The notes under the pieces were generated by a model. It was given only the letters and a program-made list of their open reading frames with translations, was not told the origin of the DNA and ran no database searches. A program made the translations under genes and the position numbers. A DNA stretch of 64,000 bases from Trematomus loennbergii (Eukaryota > Chordata > Actinopteri > Perciformes > Nototheniidae). Positions 50,732 through 61,447 of the stretch are shown in pieces; the stretch's first letter is position 1; every line of letters starts with the position of its first letter. The stretch is taken from positions 7,356,470 through 7,420,469 of the forward strand of contig JAAOOA010000028.1 in the NCBI GenBank assembly GCA_012861695.1. The letters are read 5' to 3'.

Positions 50732-52199
50732 CCAATGTTTTTTTTTATATTCCATAGAGACAGGCAGAGACAGACATATCTACAGAAAGCTGTGAGTGTG
50801 TCTGTCTCTGTTTACTGTGTTCCCTTTCCTCCATCTATCTACATCAAAGCTTTGACAGTATAGTGAGCTTTCCCACTACTGTGTTATCATGCGTTACAAC
50901 TCCAACTTGCACATCAGCCAAAGTGTAACAACTTTGAGCTTGGGCGCTATTTTCTCACGCAGCAATTAGCTGAGCACCCTGCAGGGTTTCGCTTGGAGTC
51001 TACAAGTCCACACTCAAAGACTGCTGACAAAATATTTCGCCACGTGAGGACCATTAACCTAAACAATCGCTGTGGTCTGCAATATGTCTGCTTTACAGCT
51101 ACTGTACAGAAGCTAAAGAACTCTCAATGGGGGGAAATTATGCTCACGATTACTATTATAAGAAGAATGAGATGTGTAGCTCTGAAGTGTAACATTAATG
51201 TATCCTTGTTCTGCACACAAAGTATTTCAGCAAGTAGAGAGCAAACAGCTTATAATAAAGTTACAGAGGTGAAGCAGTCAGTATAGTTTCCTGCCAAAAA
51301 GCCAGAAGGGGAGGAAAGCCAAAACAAAGCTGCATGGTAGCAAAGTAATATACTCAAATTGTGATGCATGCTTTATGATGTAATTGTGCAAAGTGGTTTG
51401 CTATGTAGGAGTGGGTGGACAAACTAAATGTGTAGCATTGCATTTTTATAAACACGGTAATGGTATTTATAACGATACACTAATTATTCAGTAAATTCAA
51501 TTAAGAAATTGTTTGAATAACCATACGCCATTTCATCACATAAAAATTGTTTCACTATATTTAAAAGGTTAATCATTAGTTTTAATAAATAAAGTAATTA
51601 TTACCGCTAATTGATAGTTAGCAGCATGTAAGCAACCAGTTAATAGTCGATGTGTGTACCTTATACAAAATATGTTACCAAATATTTCCGTACTTCCAAA
51701 GAAAGAACAAAAACAACTGCCTATCACGAAACGACAGTTAAGTTAAAAACTAATTATTAACACGAGTATACCAAAAGATAAAAATATTTGACTTTTCCTT
51801 TCACTTTATCAACTGACATATCTGGTTATTATATACTGTAACCATGAGTTCTTCCTCATCTCCTGTTGTTGATATTCCTCTTCTCCTCCTGCTTACTTCA
51901 ATCTCCACCTCACCATTTCCACACGATCAATGCTAAACCTACTTTCATGTTCTTAAAGGCGTCACAGCCACAGAGCTAGCCCGAGGGCGGCAACAACAAC
52001 AAACAAACACAGAAGGGCCTGGTGTTAGAAACAGCATTACACTCCATCACATGAGGTGGACTCACATACTGAAAACAAATTGGGAAAAGCTTTAAGCGGT
52101 AGAAATCTTGTAGGTCGACTGTATTTAGAATCACATTACATACGAAAGATTTATTTCAGAAAGGAGTGAATAAAGGTGCTGATGAGGATTTGACCCCAC

Positions 52200-52345
52200 A
52201 GAAGAAATCAAGTCCACCAATATTAAGTACTACATTACACTACATTACATTACATTACATGTCACTTGTTAGACGCTTTTATCCATAGCGACTTACATAC
52301 TCAATACTTTGGGCAATCCCCACAGGAGCAATTTGGGGTGAAGTG
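52200..52345 (+). repeat. Fish dispersed repeat with (TTACA)n
   Basis: A short (TACAT)n run is followed by AGACGCTTTTATCCATAGCG and ACTTACATAC, then GAGCAATTTGGGGT. The GACGCTTTTATCCA-AGCGACTTACA core is very common in fish genomes. Confidence 0.6.
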
Positions 52346-55300
52346 TCTACTAATGTTGGTATTTGACTGTGTAAAGGTAATTTGCGGAGTTAATATGCAA
52401 TTGACTTTACTTTAAACCCGGTGTAAATCTGTACCTGATACTGTGAACATATTTGGTTACACAGATACAAGTCATATTGATAAAAGGCTTATGGGAGTTG
52501 AATCCCTTTGCTTATCCATCATGACCTGACGCAGCTACACTCTACCCTATTGAATCCCATCCAACTCTCACCTTAGATGTTGATGCTTGAATTCACAACA
52601 TACATACGATAATAGTACTTAGAGAATATAGAGCAGACTGAAGGTTTGGTATAATGACACTGACAAGCTTTCAGTGTCAATATGAACAGACATCGTCATA
52701 TTCACATGTTATTCTAGCCATCTGTCCTCAGTTGAATCCCCAAAGGTTCAGCAAGTCTGGTAGACAGCGAATTCCCATAGAACATTACTCCTTGATCATG
52801 AAAGCGCCTTAAAGCACAGCCAGAACTCTGGAGGATCCTTCCTGAAATCAAAACAAAAAGCCTCCTGACACAGTGGGGTCACTGACTCATAGTATGTCTG
52901 GGTGCTCTGTAAACAGAGCGGACCCTCAGGTCAGACTGACAGAACAGATGCAACCATTACTGCGTCTGGGTGTGTCACAACCTCTCATAAATATCTCCAC
53001 TGCACCACAGATGGGAGTTGTGAGCGTAACGCATTTACTGCAGCAACACTTAGATTTGACTTCTCTGAATTCTCCTAACTCATGCAACCACAAACCCACA
53101 CACACCCACACACACACAAATGCACCAATGTAATCAATAAAGCTTGGTTTTGCCTCTGCTCTTTTATTCCCCTTTGCCATCCACACTATTTTAATTCTGT
53201 TCCTAATCCTGAGTACAGAGGCCCAGGTAATTACATATGTTCAACCCCAGTCCCCACTGCAATATAGCAGGAGACTTGCAAAAAAAAAAAAGCTCCAGCC
53301 TCTGTTTGTGCTTCTCTACGTAACAAAGGGACAATGCGGCCGCTCATGCTGCTTTCTGTCTGACAATGTGAGTGGGCAATGGCTGTACACAGATCTGATG
53401 AGGTGCCTGGGGATCTCATACATATTGTGCGCTCTAAGGCTGATCTTTAATTTCCAAATACACGAGGGAAGGATTTATGTAGATATGGATGTCTATGAAA
53501 ATTATTGCAAAATGTTGGTAGTAAAAATCAACTATTATTCATGGTTAGTTAGCATGACAAAGGTACAATAAAAGGACTGTAAATACTGATTGTTACATGG
53601 GATAATGTCAGCAAAAAAAAAAAAAACCCTCCCTAAAGAGTCTGATTTGCTGCGATTTGTTTGAAATGTGGGGCACATTAAGTTCTTTATTAGGAACCAA
53701 GCTACTCCATTAATCAAGGAAGTGTTCCTTCTGAGCTTACATCCAGCTGAGGCTGGCTGGATAGCTGATAGCTGGTGGCTGCGTGATGGATTGTGTGTGT
53801 ATTGTGTTCCCTGAATGAGAAGCGCTGCTCTCTGGTCCGGGGGAGCCTCGGTGGCACTCAGCCATGAGAAATTAGCTGAGTTTGCCCGACATTTTTCTGC
53901 TTGACATGAATCGGCAGATCCACACGGGTCAAAAAATAACACACAGTCTGGGCTGGGAGTAAAAGTGTGTGGTGTGACTCATCATCTCTTCATGTGAAGA
54001 TGCTTAGAATAGTTGAGAGGCAGTAGTGTTCCCATCTGCCTGAGAGATAATACACAATGTTACCGGAAAGTAATCTGTTTAAATTTAAGAAAAGAACATT
54101 TTAAATAAGGTTAGGGGACAAATGTAGCTTTTAGCGTAAAGGTTTCAAAACTCACTGTAAACAACCTGTTCAGCACCAAACTGTTGACAGACACTGTTAG
54201 CAATTACCTGGAGAAATTGGCTGAGTGGAATTAACAGCTAAATAGACAAATATTTTGGTGGTGACCAACAACAGATGTAAAAGAGGGTGAATATTTGACT
54301 TGTATTTTTAGATGCACCAAGGGGGTCAATGATGTGCACAGACTTGACATCTGACTTGGCTTAATTGTATTATTGAAGCATGATGATTAACAGCGTATGC
54401 CATAATCAAATACGAATGATAGAAAGTATTCTCACGAGCCATCGCTGATCAGGTGGAGAAAATAACTTGGTTAGGCCTGCACCAGCATTGTTGATAATGA
54501 TGGGTTTGCCATGGCACTAGTGTTGCCACAGAGAGCATGTTCTTCACTGTATTCCCCATTGGATACTTCATCAACATCAGTTAGATTAACTGCCAATTAT
54601 GTTTCATATTGCAAGTCAGTGAACCAAAAGCAGCATGAGTAAGCTGTTTGGCACACAGTGCACTAGAGTACGGGCCTGAAACTAGTGCTCTCTTTTCTCT
54701 TAAATTGATAATTGATTCTGCACATTACAGTGTTCATTGTCACTTGACTTAACGACTGCGGATGGGCAATTTCATTATTATAATTAACAACCACTTTGAT
54801 TAATAAGTTATAAGACATTTACTAACTTCAGTCACAACCGTTATATTTCTAAAATTAGATTTAAATTAGATTCTCTGTGAATGAATTGATCATTGTGAAT
54901 CATCAGCAACAGTTGGCAGGACAGGAGTTTGTGCGGGGGCCGCTGACAACAGCCTACTCACCTCTAAGCATACGGCTAATGTTCCGCACTTTCACTAAAG
55001 ACAGCAGGGCAAATTACTCTAATCAAGAGAATGTTTTAACATGCTGCCGATGAAGGGCAACCTGCTTCGGGCAATGACTGTTTGATTTTGGCAAATGTTA
55101 GGGCTGTTTAAATATCACATACAATTTGTATTCACAAGTCGCAGAACCCTGAAAAGGAGGCAAAAATAGAAGCCAGAGGGGAGGAGAGCAGGGAATTTGC
55201 TTGTGGTGCTGGACGTTTGCTGAATCAATGAGATAAACATAAGGGCTCTGAATGTCAGAGTTTACATCTACAAGATTGAAGACTTACATTTGGTCACTGG

Positions 55301-55460
55301 CAACTGCTCTTAGAGAAAATTCCATTTAAAAAGGTCAGCCTCAACCCTGCTCATACTGAACTGAATGTCTGGGTCCCTGTGTGGCTTCGGCCTCCTGTAT
55401 CAAAAAGCATGCAATTGACATAAATGTCTTTATAGAATCGGAGGGATGAAGCCCTCTTTA
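52346..55460. other. Non-coding region
   Basis: No gene recognised. It contains short CA-rich (53090-53115) and poly-A (53281-53292, 53613-53626) stretches only. Confidence 0.45.
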
Positions 55461-55461
55461 A

Positions 55462-56180
55462 TGGTCACACATGCAGAGCACACAGCACACACAGTGAAAT
55501 GTGTTCTCTGCTTTTAACCCATCCTAGTACCAAGGGTGTTTCTCAATGTCGAGGAAGGCTGCTCCAGAGCCACTATTTCAAGGATGCTACGTCATCGAGT
55601 CCCGCCGAAGGACTGTTCCAATGTCCAGGATGCTTGGAATTCTACCGAGGCCGGCGTCCTACGTTGCGGGAAATTTCGAGGCTGCACATGTGTATCCTCC
55701 GCGGTCTTAAAATCCCCACAATGCTTTGCGCACGGACCAATTTCCAAATCTTTCGGAAATCGCGCTCCATTTAAGGCGGGGCCTCGCATATGACGCACAA
55801 CTGCACACCTGTTAGCCTGTTCCACAATTCTTCGTTTTCCGAGGCTAGGAAGGATTCTTGCATCGCTTCTGAAGGACCTGACTCGGAGGGACTTGTCCTA
55901 CCAAGGAAGCATCCTCGACATTGAGAAACACCCCAGGAGTCTAGTACTAAGAGCAGTGGGCAGCTATTGTACAGCGCCCGGGGAGCAATGGGAGTGGGGG
56001 GGGTTTGGGGGTTGTCCGGTGCATTGCTCAAGGGCACCACGGCAGGGCAGGAGGTGAACTGGGACCTCTCCAAGTACCAGTCTACACTCCATATTTAGGT
56101 CTGGTCTTGTCAGGGACTTGAAGCAGCGACCCCACAGCTCACAGTCCAAGCCCCTACTGACTGAACCACTGCCGGACGTT
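55462..56180 (+). mobile_element. Fish retroposon, split by a younger transposon
   Basis: The left part has CACAGCACACACAGTG and TTTTAACCCATCCTAGTAC. The right part has AGAGCAGTGGGCAGCTATTG, GCGCCCGGGGAGCAATGGGA, TTGCTCAAGGGCACCACGG and a terminal CCCCTACTGACTGAACCACT. In this order these are a well-known fish dispersed repeat. The sequence is interrupted at 55534-55933 by an inverted-repeat element. CTAGTAC occurs on both sides, consistent with the insertion point. Confidence 0.7.
55534..55933. mobile_element. Inverted-repeat DNA transposon inserted in the retroposon
   Basis: Left end GGGTGTTTCTCAATGTCGAG and right end CTCGACATTGAGAAACACCC are perfect inverted repeats. The 400-bp interior has no transposase. 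CTAGTAC lies just outside both ends, but about seven extra bases (CAGGAGT) on the right prevent a clean definition of the target duplication, so the superfamily is unassigned. Confidence 0.8.
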
Positions 56181-59100
56181 TCATGAAACCACACATTTCT
56201 GGTTACCACAAAAAACTGTTATATCAACAGAAATGTCCCTTCTCAAACTCCTGGATCCAGGATTAAGGTATTATGAAACAGTCGTTTCAATTTAAAATGT
56301 GGTCTCATTGATAAGAGCGATGCTCTCCATCAATGACTTTCTAAATCGGCCCAACATTTGCGGGGGTGTTATTAAAAGTCAACAATGAATTCTCTGCTTA
56401 TTCAATCCTGTAATTCAATAACACCTAAACAAAGAAGATTAGCTAAAACCCTTGGCAGTGACAGTCGCTTATTCATACAAGTCGCTGCCAGGGTCCTTGC
56501 TGCGGTCCGATGGTTGACTGCAGCTTCAGAAGGAGGCCGGGACGCCTTATGGACAGGGCTCTGGCTGGGATTAGATTTACAACTGAAGACCAGGTGGCAG
56601 TACAGTAGGAGGCTCTTGGCAGGAGGCGCTCTTGTGAGACTGGAGGGAAGGAGAATGTTATCCTGCTGGCTGAGGGAATTGTTTCACACCCTTTGGTACA
56701 AGCCAAGCACCCTTCTGCCAGAACAGGCCTGAGGCATGTGGGACTATCACCAAATCTGGAAGGGAGAAGCTGAACTTCTAAATTATAAGGCTCTGCAATC
56801 GAAGCGTTCCAGCAAGACTTTATGTTTGGATTGTCTATTTAAGATGGCCACTATTAATTTTATTTTTCTCTAAATTTGTCATCTAAATATATCCCCCTGT
56901 TAATGTCCCTGTATAAGAGATGTATCAATCTATACACAGGTGTTCTAATTAGGTAAGTCTTCTGGAGGAAAATCTTTCGATGCACAGCATGTGACGCATG
57001 TTACACTGCAAGCATACATTGTTTTGATTTGGCTAGATAACAAGTAGTATTCAGAATTTAGAGTGATGAGCAATAACCTAGTATGTTAACAGAGCATTAA
57101 AAGACAAAAAAAAACATCACAATATTGGTGATACTATTTGTTAGGAAAAATATCACTCGTCACCGGCTTGAGCTTCAATATCAGGATACATGTATTTATT
57201 ATCCTTGGAATGGAAGTAGTCATCACACACAGGGCTGCGTGGGACAAATAGTTCCCCGAATAGTGTCCTTGACATGCTTATATACAAGAAAGTATTACAG
57301 TCACAAGATGCAGAATACCGGTTCAAAGCAGTATTCAATGTTTGGTTCAGATTAGCTAAAGGCCTGCGTAAGCAATAAACATGACAGTCATATGTCTATC
57401 TCCATAGAGGCTGAATCATCATGTTAATCACATAGCTATCATGCCTAAAACAGTGTGTCCTGACGCTCTTATGGGTAATCATACATCCTGTCATGTAGTA
57501 CACAGCTACGTAGGGCCTTTGTTATCATGTGCTACTATGATATTAGAAGAGAACATTCAGTATTTTCCCAACACTAATTGATGGAGGAATGCAGGGCAGA
57601 AACACCACAGCGGTGAAAGCAGAGCATCAAATATTTTACCAAAATAAAGCATCCTACAGACGACAATTAAACATACGGAAATGTATAGTTTATTTGTTTT
57701 AAATGAAGACAGAAGGAATATGCCTGTTCTGCTTGTAGGCAATGTTCACAGTGAGGTTCTAGTGTCAGGCCCGGCGCTGCCTTCATGTGCCAAACATGTC
57801 AGAAAATGGGCCTTTGCATTCTCACTAGACAAGAACATGGCAGTTTTCACATTGGCTCTAGTTTGCAGACGATAGAGGAAATTGGGCTGGTAAATGAGAT
57901 TGGGTGTGGGGTGTGAGTGAAGGAGGTAGAAGGCATGAGTGAAATCCTCTTTTAAAGGACTGGAGGAAAGATAGTCTGCGACAAGCCTGAATGAGGATGG
58001 ACCTAAACTGGCAAATTAGGAGGAACAGCAGTCTCAGTGAGCATTGCCCCTGCTCAGAACCAACTCAAGCAGAACTGCCTCTGATAATAGGTTAAAAAAA
58101 CAACAACAACAAAGGTCTCAAATGAGAAGCATACCAATGAGCAATACTGCATAACAATATCCATCCAATCACAATCTGCCTGCAACACTCTTCCCTCCAA
58201 GACACAATCCCAGACTCCTATTTCTCTCCGTCTTCAAAGCTATTCCAGATTTTGTATTTCCTTTGAGAATTAATTCAGCCAACGGGAGTCTGTCCAAATC
58301 AAAGTGAAACACTCTTAACCCTTCCATGTGTGGTTTGTCCAGAAAATCTCCGGTTTAAAATTACAGCAATGTTCCAAAACGTCATGTGGGCAGATTCCCA
58401 TGGATCCAGCTAATCCTGTCACATGTTCCATTATTCTGGTTTGACTCATTTGATATTTCTTTCTTTTCTACTGTTTAGTAAATCATGTGTGAGAGAAGGG
58501 AAGATGATGTAACAGATGAAATCAACCCTTGAAACTGTAACTAAAGCAACAGCAGCATATAGAATGACAACATGGAAATTAGAGAGGAAATATGAATTAA
58601 TGTTCCAATAACTATGCCTGTGTAGTTACAGAATGAGGTTAGTGATTCTTATATTAATCATATACTGAAATACAAAAATGTACTTGTTGGAAAATATCAC
58701 TTGCCAACAGCTTCCCATTAGTAAAGCCAACTGAGGACGATTATCAGACCCATAATGACTTCATTAGGATAATGAAAGAGCCAAGGCTGAATTTCTATTC
58801 TGCATCTTAAACCCTTGTATTAGGTTTGCCACTGGCAATTTAGATTAGCGGACCCAAACACATACTCAAGAAATGCATAAAGTAGATAAGACATTGCTAT
58901 TGCAGACTGACAGAGGTTATACAACATGTGCATCCAAAATAACTGCTGTTGAGAGTTTAGAGGAATGTAAAAGCACTAGATGAACACAGCAAAGTCTATT
59001 TGGAAAGTGACACATTTTATTGTGCTGGCGCTGAACTACAGAGACCGCTGCTTGACCGTCTTTGGATTGGTTGAGGCCAACACTGATACCGAGTTTAAAA

Positions 59101-60065
59101 AAAGGGATGACCACTAGCATTTTCTTCAACATATTGTCATCCATCATTTGTTCTTTTAAAGAATTGAAAAGAAGATTCATACAATGAGTTTTCTCAGCCT
59201 GCAGGTTTGAAATGTACATCAGTTATGTTGTTGTCAGTTGTTATTGGTTGTCTTGGTAAACTATCCTGAGCCTGACTGAACAGTACTGAACCCCGAGCCA
59301 CAGCTTCTCAGCTCTGCTCAGGTTTGCACTGTGTAGGGAGCTTTTTGCCACTATTACACTGTTCTGTGAATGTTCCCAGTGAAACGTCCTTGTACATGTT
59401 GAATTATTCCAGAAGGCAAACACTTTCTGCTGGAGTGAAGTAAGCTGAACAGTTTGACGCAGCTTCTCTGTGAGCCAAGTTTAATTGTTTGGATCTGTGG
59501 CAAATGAGTCCTTCTTGTGTGCGATGGGTGTTTTGGGACTTCTATGTTATCTATTCTGAAGAGCTCGATTTAGACAATAGCTTTTGCCTCTTTTGTAAAA
59601 CTGGCCTCATTGAAATCAAATAATGACTGATGACTTAAAGCTTTAAAATGACCTATACCCACACAGGTGATTCCAATAGTTTTGCTGATTAGACTGAGGA
59701 TGAAACTGTGTTAAGCTATGCTTTGATTAAAAGGACATCACTTAACTTTATGGACCAATAGTAAGTGTAACAGGGTAAGTGGTCCCGCCTTTAACAGGTG
59801 CAGAAGATTAACAGGATTTAACGTGGGAAATGTCAATAAAGCCTAATTTGTACCCACATAGTCCAGTTAAGAGGTTTAACAGGCAACATATAAAAGCACC
59901 TGTTTAGGTGGCTGTTTAGGGTCTTTAATATCAAGGTGTTTATACTGTACCAAATAACGTGAAAAATGAAAATCTCTGGCTCTCTTTATATATAGACCTC
60001 AGTTTTCAGGGTACCAAAAGTAACTCGGTGGATATAAACTGAGAAACAAGTAATCAAATGTAACA
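56181..60065. other. Non-coding region
   Basis: No gene recognised. A GC-richer open stretch at 56385-56732 on both strands has no recognisable domain and no splice support. Confidence 0.45.
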
Positions 60066-60584
60066 TTAAAGGGGACCTATCATGCAAAATGCACTTTTGT
60101 ATGTCTTTTATACATGAATATGTGTCCCCGGTGTGTCAGGGAACTCACCAAGTGTCAGAAAACACAACCCTCTCTCTTTTCCTCCATACCCAAATCTCTA
60201 AAAACGGGGCTGCAACGGAGCTGATACAGATTTGAAATTGTTCTGACGTCAGAAACAGGGAGCTCCGCCTATATGGGCAACTCTCCACCTATCAGGGGAA
60301 TGAGAGGTTGCCGTGGCATGGTAACAGCATGGTAACAGCATGGTAACATGACGCTCGTGACTCGCCCCCCTCCTTTGCAGGGGGGCGTGGTCAGCTGCAG
60401 CTCATTTGCCACAGAATCAGCCTTTGCAAAAACAGGGCTGGAAAAGAGCAAATGGAGCGAAATGAGGCATGGCTAAAATGCATGATCTGTTTGGTATTTT
60501 GAAAAAAAAACTTCACAGACATGTTTTATATAGGTATGGCCCTACAATATATTATTCAAATATAGCATGATAGGTCCACTTTAA
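60066..60584. mobile_element. TTAA-flanked miniature transposon, family B, copy 2
   Basis: Ends are AGGGGACCTATCATGC and GCATGATAGGTCCACT with TTAA on both sides. It matches the element at 37954-38477 except for the centre. Here the centre has three copies of the 11-mer GCATGGTAACA (60316-60348) and a hairpin made of CGCCCCCC and GGGGGGCG (about 60363-60388). Confidence 0.87.
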
Positions 60585-61019
60585 GTTGCAAAAACAAATG
60601 ACAAGTACTTAAAGTATTAATAAGTGTCTTTACTGTTAATGTATCACGGCAGCCATATTTACTTTTTGTAAAATGTATGGCACCGCAATAGGCTGAGAAA
60701 ACAAACCTCTTTGATCCAATGATTGTGAACCCCTTAAAAAAAAAACTGTTAATTAATATAAACTAAAAACTAGCACTTTTAGCTCATAGTTATTGTTTTA
60801 CATTACATATGCTTCAGAAGAGAAAAACATTTAAATATGTCTCCATATTATATATGATATAATATATATTCCATATTTTACTCCATTCTATTTCTATGTA
60901 AATACTGCTATATTTTACTATATTTTTTAATATTATTATAGTTTTCCTAAAATAGTTCTCTATCTGTGTTTTTAATTTTTTAATTTTACTTTTATGTATG
61001 CACCATGACATCAAGTCAA

Positions 61020-61075
61020 ATTCCTCGTACGTGTCAACCTACCTGGTAATAAACCTGTTTCTGATTCTGATCAAT
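61020..61075 (+). repeat. LINE-type 3' tail
   Basis: ACCTACCTGGTAATAAACCTG followed by TTCTGATTCTGATC resembles the end of fish non-LTR retrotransposons. The adjoining coding part is not recognisable. Confidence 0.45.
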
Positions 61076-61391
61076 ACATAAGGGTGACATTGTACACATG
61101 ATGCTGGTGTGTAAGTAATACATTCAACATGACTAAGCCAGTGATCATAGCCAAGATGAGGACAAACAAAATACACTGGTTGAAAATCAGGGCGTCTAAT
61201 CCTAGATGCAAAGAACGTTTTTTTCAATCTTTTCAAAATGTGGCACACAGACGCATGCAGTGTGCCTCATGAAGCGGTTGTAAACAAAGGTGTTGCTTTG
61301 AAACGGTAATAAAAGCGTGGCAAAAACAAAATGGCAATGAATCACTGATCATTCATTTGCAGCGCTCCCCATAAATTCATGATGGTGGTCG

Positions 61392-61447
61392 TTACTCATC
61401 CTCAGCTCGAAGCATGCGAATGAGGTCGACGCTCTCGTCATTAGCCT
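61392..61447 (-). CDS. Possible terminal exon of an unidentified gene
   Basis: After a good acceptor (TTATTTCACAG), the minus strand reads a split codon and then ANDESVDLIRMLRAEDE and a TAA stop. The stretch is CpG-rich and codon-like compared with its AT-rich surroundings. If real, the gene lies to the right on the minus strand and would be a head-to-tail upstream neighbour of the asic gene. The protein was not recognised, and no upstream exon could be identified up to 64000. It may be chance. Confidence 0.22.

Larger units (their letters stand above)
48671..52195. other. Non-coding region with microsatellites
   Basis: No gene recognised. It holds the microsatellites at 49941-49988 and 50627-50731. 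A LINE-type 3' tail lies at about 50465-50530 (ATAAGCCAATAAAGCCCC followed by TTGTATTGTAT). Confidence 0.5.

Noticed and set aside
56385..56732. 115-codon GC-richer open frame on the + strand, with another open frame on the opposite strand
   Set aside because: No domain recognised; GC-rich patches give long frames on both strands by chance.
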